Of a stretch of DNA of 64,000 bases, positions 56,901 to 64,000 are shown one piece after another. The stretch comes from Elmis aenea (taxonomy: Eukaryota > Arthropoda > Insecta > Coleoptera > Elmidae). Location of the stretch: the NCBI GenBank assembly GCA_947652605.1, contig OX393577.1, forward strand, positions 24,493,466 through 24,557,465, written 5' to 3'. The position numbers and the translations under genes were made by a program. The notes under the pieces were generated by a model, which had not been told where the DNA came from, made no database searches, and worked only from the letters and a program-made list of their open reading frames with translations. Position 1 is the first letter of the stretch. Every line of letters begins with the position of its first letter.

Positions 56901-57279
56901 CCATCGAGTATAAAAATGTAGCTACTACGTCTGCGACGCTAACAATAATTGTCATCGCGATCCATGGAAAATAAAATATATTGTACCACAGTTTCTTAGT
57001 ACTTAATAATGCTCCCACTAAAAATAAAAACTCTTTACATACATTGGACAATTAAAAATACATTAGTACCTAGTAATGCGAAAGCTGATATAATCCACAT
57101 TGCATCCATAGTAATAAAAGTTTTCAGTAAGTTTTCGGTCCGGGAAACTGCATATGGATGAGGAGATAACTTAACACTATGATTCATGTTGTCCTTGAAT
57201 CCCAAAGTTTTGTTTGGATCGTCTAATGATACTGATCCATTATTAAATTCGAGAATCAGTGCGTTTGCACACGCATTAT
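47984..57279 (-). CDS. tetraspan membrane protein B, 3' three exons (5' end not found)
   Basis: Exons 57070-57279, 56884-57017 and 47984-48634 (minus) join in frame (junctions G/TG, then phase 0). They encode a loop with N-glycosylation-type sites (NNGS, NHS), then three helices: MDAMWIISAFALLVGALLS, IFYFPWIAMTIIVSVADVVA, and LFSRFVVIWLVNVVLVICIL. A polar cytoplasmic tail follows (QPQSSRRVTNRKRSSQIRPN and PRRLSKPKKSKCRVEHDFF). The intron phases after helix 2 (phase 1) and helix 3 (phase 0) equal those of tetraspan A, supporting tandem paralogy. Helix 1 and the start codon must lie further upstream and were not found up to 64000. The second intron (48635-56883, 8.2 kb) is almost entirely transposon DNA, and a SINE abuts the acceptor of the first exon shown. 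Confidence 0.82.
48901..50959. mobile_element. TIR element (TCGTCGACGGAAAGC ends), copy 1
   Basis: Inverted termini TCGTCGACGGAAAGCAATTT (48901) and its near-complement ending 50959, with GCTGTAAACGCC just inside. Several further GGCGT(A/T)TA(C/A)AGC-type motifs occur in both subterminal regions (for example 49120-49130, 49193-49214, 50690-50760). Length without the nested MITE is about 1555 bp, matching the inverted second copy at 61640-63200. No transposase seen. Family unknown to me. Confidence 0.8.
49242..49737. mobile_element. hAT-type MITE with exact 8-bp TSD, nested in copy 1
   Basis: 496-bp insertion with ends TAGTGATGGGCAATTC and GATTCTGCCCATCTCTA, flanked by CTGGTTAC at 49234-49241 and 49738-49745. 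The interior is rich in GAGTGAGTGACTCACT and AGTCACTCTTTTGAG motifs. The paralogous site in the second copy (about 62838-62860) has one CCGGTTAC and no insertion, which confirms both boundaries. Confidence 0.92.
51281..52215 (+). mobile_element. LTR-retrotransposon remnant with 3' LTR 51839-52215
   Basis: A 377-bp LTR-like unit begins TGCCACGAATC (51839) and ends GGTCGTGACA (52215), with short inverted ends TGCCACGA/TCGTGACA. A purine tract GAAGGGGGGGATAT immediately precedes it, as expected of a polypurine tract. About 45 bp of its start recur at 51281-51326 (AATCATAATTAGTTATATGA...), apparently the residue of a 5' LTR. Between them is a short AT-rich stretch with one basic 60-codon frame (51363-51545) and no gag or pol. 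Most of the element is deleted. Confidence 0.65.
52283..53178. repeat. near-perfect palindrome of about 900 bp
   Basis: Arms 52283 to about 52700 and about 52750-53178 are inverted copies around a loop of about 40 bp containing GGCGTGGCAACCATCACGC. The 9-mer ACATCAATA flanks the structure (52265-52273 and 53214-53222), a possible target duplication, with a 35-bp non-palindromic tail on the right. Each arm holds CGATGAAGGGTCAAATATAG followed by ACTCGAAATATTT or GCTCGAAATATTT, a hammerhead-like core. The frames on both strands here mirror each other. Confidence 0.8.
53511..54367. repeat. 123-bp satellite, seven units, built on a transposon end
   Basis: Seven head-to-tail units starting at 53511, 53634, 53757, 53880, 54004, 54128 and 54245, period 123 (one unit 117 bp). 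Each contains CGAACACGATAAAAATATTT, TACAGGGTGAGTCATTAG, TCGGTCGATTGTCGCTTAAC and GTTTGAGATAGAAAGTTGA. Units differ by a few percent. TACAGGGTGAGTCA is also the terminus of the elements at 40716 and 63226, so the array appears to have grown from a transposon end. Confidence 0.92.
54423..54720. repeat. 62-bp GC-rich tandem repeat, about 4.5 units
   Basis: Unit CGCCGAGCGTGCAACGCGAG, then TCGTCTATGATCGATAAAAG, then TGAATTGTACCCGGG, starting near 54461, 54523, 54584 and 54646 with partial flanking units. It follows directly on the 123-bp satellite (about 54380). GC content far exceeds the window average. It resembles nothing else here. Confidence 0.85.
54721..55236. mobile_element. solo arm of the 24029-25547 foldback family
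   Basis: 54849-55236 matches the right arm of the 24029 element, including the ATGAACTTAAATAACGAAG gene start and the ending CAATCACCCTGTA. It is preceded by a short GC-rich segment (54757-54845) whose open frame (GAVGAPVGPLGPAG) runs into the arm by chance. Confidence 0.7.
55240..55325. repeat. short hairpin with hammerhead-like motif
   Basis: GTTGTTTCCGGGTTGGAA at 55240 and its complement TTCCAACCCGGAAACAAC ending near 55325 form a stem. The minus strand between them reads CCTATAAAGGAACACGAAAC, GTTGG..., ACCTTCGACGCGGTTCC, the same pattern as the tandem units at 47591-47935. Confidence 0.6.
55744..55972. mobile_element. 229-bp MITE
   Basis: TATATGCGTTTTGTAGGAAT at 55744 and its complement ending 55972. 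Inner arms TTCGGAGTAGGCCC and GGGCCTACTCCGAA also pair. The loop includes AATTATTGTTTCTAT, in both orientations. Confidence 0.75.
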
Positions 57280-57292
57280 CTAAAATGTTTTT

Positions 57293-57537
57293 TTTTTAAT
57301 TGTTGGTTTTTAAGGACGCTTCAACTACTTTGGCCATTAGCGTCCGGGAGGAGGGGGCGGGGAACAAGGAAAGGGTGGGTAAGGTAAGGGTAGGTGGAAG
57401 TACTGTTACAGCATTTGCCTATAGTAAGTAGGGAAAACCACCTGAAACCTCTACGATGACAGACGGCCGTGGGATTCAAACCCACGACCTCCCGATTAAC
57501 CCGGAAGGTTGCGTACCAACCAGCCACCGAGCTCGGT
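57293..57537 (-). mobile_element. tRNA-derived SINE with 12-bp TSD at a splice acceptor
   Basis: 245 bp on the minus strand. An A-box-like TGGCTGGTTGG near 57525 and B-box-like GGTTTGAATCC near 57475 lie in a tRNA-like head; the 3' end carries an A-run (57293 onward). The 12-mer TAAAATGTTTTT flanks it at 57281-57292 and 57538-57549. The left copy overlaps the acceptor of tetraspan B exon 57070-57279 (its AG is 57280-57281). A functional tRNA gene is excluded by the poor anticodon arm and the long tail. Confidence 0.8.
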
Positions 57538-57713
57538 TAAAATGTTTTTAAATATCAGTTGGTATTTAGTATTATTATTAGAGGGCCAAGTTTGATTTAT
57601 TGGGAACAAAAAAAAAAACTATTGGACCGTGAAAAGTAAAATTCGCTTCTTTAGATCATTTAGTTCTTTACTAGTCCTTTGGAGTGTAATGGTCAAAGTC
57701 AAATTGGTTAGAG

Positions 57714-58512
57714 CTAGGGTTTCCCATATTTAACTATTTTGCTTGTTCCGGGATTCCGGTAAAAAATCGGCCTTTGTCCCGGGATTTCCCGGGATCCTGG
57801 GATGAAATAAATTATGTCAGTATTTTTAAATAAATAATCCCAAAAATGAAGGGAGCGGTTTATTACTTAAAAATAACTCCAAGTCATATATGTAATACAT
57901 TTTGCTCCATGATTATTATAAATAAGAAAACATTGGCGAGAGAAACATACATTTGGGAAATATAACCTTTCTATTGCAATTTCATATTTATGAACACAAC
58001 AATATAATTTTTACAATGAACTTTTGTAATGTGATTTAAGAAAACAAAGATGATCTGTGCTTTGATGACTTAGTCTTTTTCTTGATTTATTAACAAAAAG
58101 TCCTACTGTATAAAATGTCTCTCAGTCTCTATTGCTGTAGAAGAAATTGTCTTGAGAGCGAGCATCTAGCAGCAAAAGGACATCGTTTTTATCTATAAAA
58201 TTTTACTTATAAGCTATTTTGCTTGGCATTAAGAGGGAACACAAAAATAAAACTGTTAAAGTATTTTGAAGATATTTAATTTGTCATGGAGACCAAACTA
58301 AAAGCAAAAATATAAAAGAAAAATTAATTTGAAATAAAAATAAAATTTCTCCATAATTTACTGTTAGTAAAGATATTTATAATAAATTCTGATAAGTTGA
58401 TAGTATTACAATACAAAGATCTTAGCTCAAAATAAACGAAAATAGCATTTTTCTTTAAATCCCGGGAATTCCCGGGACAAAAAGCATATCTCGGGAAATA
58501 TAAAATAGCTTA
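57714..58512. mobile_element. possible hAT-like element with CCCGGGA repeats
   Basis: CTAGGGTTTCCCATATTTAA and repeated CCGGGA near 57750-57800 are loosely mirrored by TCCCGGGAATTCCCGGGACA and CGGGAAATATAAAATAGC at 58460-58512. The middle is AT-rich without ORFs. The pairing is imperfect. Confidence 0.4.
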
Positions 58513-58593
58513 AAATGGACCAGGAGAGCTGGCCGAAACGTCGAGCATATGAATATATTACGTGGGTAAACTCCGAAGACCAAATTAAAAATA

Positions 58594-60139
58594 TACAGGG
58601 TGTCCCAGCCAAGACGAATTATTCGATAGCTCTGTTATTAGTAATAATATTAAAAAAAGTTAAATATAAAAGTTGTTTGTTATCATTTACTACATAACCT
58701 AAAATTATTTTCAACTATACACAGTGTTTTGTTTTTGCGCTCTGATACCAAACATTGTTTTTTTATATGGAACACCCTGTATATTTTGCAATTTTTGGAT
58801 GTAAAATTAAATTCTCTTTTAAAAATATTATAGGTTGTTTACGTCTAAAATAAACTGTTTTTGAGTTATTAACGTTTTTTTGAAAATTTTGACAGATGCA
58901 GACCTTTATAAAAATATTTATATTTATTAACATAACAACACCAGAGCAATTTACTCTGGTAATTTATTAGGCAATAGTGTCATAGTGATTGTTGACTTGT
59001 TACATTTTTAAAATAATATACAGGGTGTTCGTTATACTCAGTCCATTTCGCTAAACTTTAAACGCATGTAAATCTTTTTTTTTTAATGGAACACCCTATA
59101 TGTTTTTACATTTTCTTGTAGAAAATTTAATTATCTTTCAAAGTTGTTAAGCATGTTTTATGTCTAAATATAATATTTTTGAAGTTATTTCGTTTCTTAT
59201 GATTATTTGCGAGTATTTTACCTAAAATATCGGTAGTAGCCTTTGAAAATTCAAAACAATTTGTATGAACTGTCAACCAGAACAGTTAATCGGCAAAATT
59301 TCCACTATTATGCCACTAAAAATCCGTATTTTTTAAGAGTTGTAGATACACAGCATAAATGGCAGCAAATAACACCAGCATGCTGTGTATCTACAGTTCT
59401 TAAAAAATACGGATTTTTAGTGGCATAATAGTTTAAATTGTGCCGATTAACTGTTCTGGTTGACAGTTCATACAAATTGTTTTGAATTTTCAAAGGCTAC
59501 TACTATTTTAGGTAAAATACTCGCAAATAATCATAAGAAACGAAATAACTTCAAAAATATTATATTTAGACATAAAACATGCTTGACAACTTTGAAAGAT
59601 AATTAAATTTTCTACAAGAAAATGTAAAAATATATACGGTGTTCCATTAAAAAAAAAAGATTTACATGCGTTTAAAGTTTAGCGAAATGGACCGAGTATA
59701 ACGAACACCCTGTATATTATTTTAAAAATGTAACAAGTCAGCAATCACTATGACACTATTGTCTAATAAATTACCAGAGTAAATTGCTCTGTTGTTGTTA
59801 TGTTAATAAATATAAATATTTTTATAAAGGTCTGCATCTGTCAAAATTTTCAAAAAAACGTTAATAACTCAAAAACGGTTCATTTTAGACATAAACAACC
59901 TATAATATTTTTAAAAGATAATTTAATTTTACATCCAAAAATTGCAAAATATACAGGGTGTTTAATATAAAAAAACAATGTTTGGTATCAGAGCGCAAAA
60001 ACAAAACACTGTGTATAGTTGAAAATAATTTTAGGTTATGTAGTAAATGATAACAAACAACTTTTATATTTAACTTTTTTTAATATTATTACTAATAACA
60101 GAGCTATCGAATAATTCGTCTTGGCTGGGACACCCTGTA
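58594..60139. mobile_element. 1.55-kb near-complete palindrome, TACAGGGTGTCCCAGCC ends
   Basis: Arms 58594 to about 59365 and about 59375-60139 are almost identical inverted copies with a small loop near 59360-59380, ending GGCTGGGACACCCTGTA. Internal TACAGGGTGT ends occur in each arm (59020 and 59710), so it is a foldback inside a foldback. The 61-codon frames at 59243 (+) and 59308 (-) give nearly the same peptide and simply reflect the symmetry. Confidence 0.9.
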
Positions 60140-61163
60140 TACCGGGTGTAAATGAAGTGTGGTACACCCCCTTTGTTTTCTTTAGTTTTGATTTTAGATT
60201 AATGAAAATTTAGACATATGATATGTGAAATAAACCGGATTTTTTAAGTACATGCACATTGCACACAAAAGTTTCACCTCCGGTTTCGCCGGAAATGACT
60301 CCAAATTTGTTATTTTATATTGAACACCTGGTATATTTTTACATTTTTGGAAAAATGAAGTGATTTTGGATACAACTGCACTATTTTGGTTAATTTTTAT
60401 ATCCCCAAATAATGTTGGAACCGAAATTTAATTTCTTATTAAGTTTTAATTTAATGACTGTGTAATCATTTTTTTTTACCACCGCTATGACATACAAACA
60501 CGTAAACAAACAAGCATTTGTTCGTTTCCACAGCGTTCTTCCATAGCACCTTTGTTTTTGTTTTAAATGATTTGTTTTGTTGCAGTTATGCACAGTGCAC
60601 AGTATCTGCGATTAACAAGATCTCTTAATAAATCTTTACAATAATTAAAAGATTTTGAAGCAGACTCTTAATAAAAATACAAGTTATTGTATCGATGAAT
60701 TCGTTAGAAGATGCTCCATTTAAATAACCACTTGTGCCACCTAAATCCATTTAAAAAAAATTGACTGTTGGTCAAAAACCAGATTCCGCAACCTTCAAAG
60801 CCGATTAAAGTATCCTAAATGTCAAAAACGCTTTTTGGACAATTGTTGACATAATAAAATTCAATTTATGCGTGTCACGGCCTCACAGCACACTTAATAA
60901 AAAAATAAATTTTGGTTCAAAAATTATTTGAGGTTATTAAAATTAACCAAAACAGGGCAGTTATATCCAAAATCGCTTCCTCTTTCCAAAAATGTAAAAA
61001 TATACTGGGTATTCCATTTAAGATAGCAAAGTTGGGGAATATTGTGTGCATATGTTCAAAAAACCTGTTTTTTTGCACATATTATATTTCTAAAATTTTA
61101 TTTATCTAAAATTAAAACTAAAGAAAAAAGGGGGTGTACTCCACTTCATTTTCACCCGGTATA
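60138..61163. mobile_element. foldback element abutting the previous one, TATACCGGGTG ends
   Basis: TATACCGGGTGTAAATGAAG at 60138 pairs with CTTCATTTTCACCCGGTATA ending 61163. Arms of roughly 270-310 bp continue with GGTTAATTTTTATATCC / AAATTAACCAAAAC. It shares the TATA with the end of the preceding element. A further partial arm copy (CCGGCGAAACGGGAAGTGAA) follows at 61164-61270. Confidence 0.75.
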
Positions 61164-61394
61164 CCGGCGAAACGGGAAGTGAAACAAATGTGTGCATGTG
61201 CTCAAAAAGCCCGTTTTTTTTGCACATATCATATGTCTAAAAATTCATTTATCTAAAATCAAAAAAGATTTCATATTGCAAAATATAAGTTCGAAAATAA
61301 AGATTTTAATTTAGATTTTTAAATTATCCATTTACAATTAACTTTTATTTAAGATTTACTCTTTTCTTTTTTGACTGGTTTTAATAGTATTTAG

Positions 61395-61595
61395 GAATCA
61401 ATGTTTTGTTTGTTATTATTTCAGAATTTAACGTTTAGTTTGTTATTTGTGTTATTTAAGAATTAATGTTTTGTTTGTTATTATTTCAGAATGTACCTAA
61501 TGTTTTGTTTGTTATTTGTAGATATTATGTAAGAATTAATGTTTTGTTTGCTATTATTTCAGAATGTAATGTTTTGTTTGTTAATTGTATAATTT
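61395..61595. repeat. degenerate tandem repeat (ATGTTTTGTTTGTTATTATT)
   Basis: About four to five imperfect units of 40-60 bp with the core ATGTTTTGTTTGTTATTATTTCAGAAT. T-rich, no coding potential. Confidence 0.75.
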
Positions 61596-61639
61596 AAAAA
61601 TTAAGTTTTATTTTTGTGATTGCATACTGTATTTTGATA

Positions 61640-63200
61640 TCGTCGGTGGAAAGCAATTTTGCTGTAAACGCCAAAACTACAACTTTACAGGAGAGGCAAA
61701 AAACAATTTAAGTTTTGTAAAAATAATTACTGTACTTTTAATAATGATTTTATCGAAAAAAATTTCAAGGAATGTAGGTGTCAAATAATGAAATGAATAT
61801 TATTAGAACAATAAAAATCGTCCATAACTATAAATTAATGGCGTTTTGGCGCTTACAGCAAAACACATGTTGAAAATGCTGCTCCATTGAAATGTCGTAA
61901 ACGCCATGTCACAATGTTTGGAATTAAATTCGGGTAGTAATAGTGGCCTTCTAAATGTAGTACAGACAAAAAATGTAAAGAAACGAATGTTTGGTGGGTT
62001 GTAAATGCAACTACATAAACTTTTATATTTCATTTGTTTTGTCGTATACACAAAAGTGTATGTATGTAATAAGTTGTTTGAAGTACATGGGAATTAAATA
62101 ATTTACCAATGTTATAATAATTATAATGCTCACAAAAAACACGTTTAAATAATTGATTATAATTGTTGGAGGTATTCAAAGAACAAAAAGAAACTTATAA
62201 CAAATAATTATTTGTTAGAATTTAAAGAGTCATAAAAAAACAAATAAATAAGATACTCTATTAAACAAAAACTAGTATAAATCTATAAATGCATCAAACG
62301 TAAATTCTTTAGGTGGTAGTATAAAACTAAACCATTTTAAAGCTTCTATTTGCAATAATCTCCTTGTTACCTTCATTTTAATAACTATCTTCTTCGTCTG
62401 TATGGTTTAAACAATCAGGTATTGCTGAGTTGATTTTTAAATTAATATACTAATGTGCATCATTCTTTGGTATTATATTTTTTACACAAGATTTTTTAGG
62501 TCTTTATATTTTGCCTGTGCAATAGGAATTGTTTGATTATACAAATTAAAGTTGGGTTGAGCACCTTCTTAATCATTTATTGTGTAGATAGATGTGACAA
62601 ACACCCTTACTTAACACATACGGTCACGTCAATTGCACGTTGCTTACGCAAAGAACTATTAGGACGTATCATAACCCCAACACAATCTATCTTTAGTTAT
62701 TTGAATTAATAGTATTAACGTTATAAAAACAGTATAACTAGATCTAGGCAAATGCTTTACAAACAATATGTTCTTTAATTGCATCCGTATAAATCGCTAT
62801 TACAAACCAAATATTCTAAAAAGATAACCTAATGTTGGTGGTAACCGGCATGACTTAAAATACTTGGGCGGCATAAATGCTATATACGCCAAACGCCACA
62901 TCTTTAAACCAAGTAGTTGCTGTAAACGAAATCTCTTTTAAAGTGACGAAAGCATGATTGCTTTATACGCCAACATTAGAAAAAGGAGCGATTTTAATGG
63001 CTTGTACTAGTTGTACTGCAATTTTTTTTTTAATATGAATAAAATAACAGTACTTTTGAATTAGCGTTCAGTTTTTATTTTTTGTCGTACATTTATGAAA
63101 TAAAGACCATCCGACGCAGAAAAAAAAACTAAGAAAAATGATGTAATAAATTTTTTTTGCATAGTTTGGCGTTTACAGCAAAATTGCTTTCCATCGACGT
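61640..63200. mobile_element. TIR element (TCGTCGACGGAAAGC family), copy 2, inverted
   Basis: 1561-bp inverted copy of 48901-50959 without the nested MITE: TCGTCGGTGGAAAGCAATTT at 61640 and GCTTTCCATCGACG ending 63199. Similarity is high along the whole length (for example the ACACCCTTACTTAACACATA region). The two copies lie about 10.7 kb apart in opposite orientation. Confidence 0.85.
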
Positions 63201-63225
63201 AGGTATATTGCTGTGAATAAATGTA

Positions 63226-63863
63226 TACAGGGTGAGTCACGACGGACGAAACGGTTTATATTTTCCGATTTCTGTCGCTGTTAGATCATGTAAGTCAATA
63301 ATACACTAAATACACTAATAATACACTAAAAATATTTTCAAACATATAGGGTGCTCCACAAAAGAGTGGCATATCAAAGTTATATTTTTTCTTATGGAAC
63401 ACTCTGTATATTTTTACATTTTTGGATTTCTCTTTAAATTTAATTAAAAAAATGTATAAGGTCATATGGGTCTAAAGTCAACCGTTCTCGTGAAAATTGC
63501 ATTTTCATGAAAATACAGTATTTTCAAAAAATTTCAACATTTAAAAACTTTGAGAAGAAATTTGCTTGGAGATAAGATTGACAATAGATTATGTAACACT
63601 TTGCACCACCTAAATTTTTTAAATATTATACAGGGCGTTTTTTACGCTTGGTCAAAATTGTGAAACTTTAAACATCGATAACTCATTTTTTTTAAATACA
63701 ACACCCTATATTTTTTTACACCGTCTTATAAAAAATTGAATTCTCTTTCGAAAACATTTACACTGTTTTATACCTAAAATTGATATTTTCTGAGATATCG
63801 CGATTTTATTGTTAATTATTAGGGCAAAGTAATATTTTCGAGTAGGCTATGAAGGTAGACAGC
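63226..63863. mobile_element. second copy of the 40716 element, truncated or diverging at 63863
   Basis: Direct repeat of 40716-41370, from TACAGGGTGAGTCACGACGG to GAAGGTAGACAGC, with small indels (a deletion of CGCGTCGGAGTTTTATGG near 63247 and an ATACACTAA triplication near 63300). After 63863 the sequence differs up to the window end. Confidence 0.8.
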
Positions 63864-64000
63864 ATTTATTTCATACCACTGATCGTCAAAATAGGTGGAG
63901 TATTAATGTTTATGGGGAATCGTTGGTGATCAAGTTATCGGTCCTTATTTTTTTGATGGCAATTTAAATGGCCGAAAATTTTTGAAATTTTTAAAAAAAG

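Noticed and set aside
57460..57537. tRNA gene on the minus strand
   Set aside because: A and B boxes are present, but the cloverleaf is degenerate and followed by a long tail, an A-run and target duplications; it is a SINE.
59243..59493. Two 61-codon frames with nearly identical peptides on opposite strands
   Set aside because: They straddle the centre of a palindrome, so the identity is automatic; no family similarity.

Overview
The window is AT-rich nuclear DNA of an arthropod, most likely an insect. A beetle is my guess, resting on the mix of genes and on the abundance of long foldback transposons with CACCCTGTA ends; no part of the sequence proves the order. Genes are small-exon, GT-AG spliced and widely spaced. 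More than half of the window is recognisable repeat DNA.

Gene layout. 1-2217 (+): four alternative terminal exons of a longitudinals-lacking (lola)-type BTB zinc-finger gene, each coding one C2HC+C2H2 finger pair. 6194-10772 (-): complete five-exon USB1 (U6 snRNA 3'-5' phosphodiesterase) with one GC-AG intron. 15486-21093 (-) and 32916-35202 (+): two divergently oriented M14 zinc procarboxypeptidase paralogues with the same five-exon plan (four of the five exons have identical lengths). The second has an intact catalytic domain but a frameshifted propeptide exon. 35803-38568 (+): a small secreted protein of unknown function. 39826-46394 (-) and 47984-57279 (-; 5' end not found): two tandem four-helix (tetraspan) membrane proteins with matching intron phases and unrelated polar tails.

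The rest is mobile DNA. It includes at least ten foldback or TIR elements whose ends read TACAGGG...CCCTGTA, several of them nested or near-perfect palindromes. hAT elements or MITEs with exact or near-exact 8-bp target duplications lie at 3100, 16151, 44192 and 49242. A 3.7-kb non-LTR retrotransposon (26965-30620) has a perfect 43-bp target duplication. There is also an LTR remnant, a tRNA-derived SINE placed on a splice acceptor, a piggyBac fragment, two inverted copies of a 1.56-kb TIR element (one serving as the empty site for a MITE in the other), a 123-bp satellite grown from a transposon end, and hammerhead-ribozyme-like motifs, three of them in tandem.

No gene-level system of obviously new kind is visible. 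The most unusual material is structural: nested palindromes inside transcribed introns, the hammerhead-like tandem units, the SINE that rebuilt a 3' splice site, and the pair of carboxypeptidases in which only the propeptide exon is damaged.
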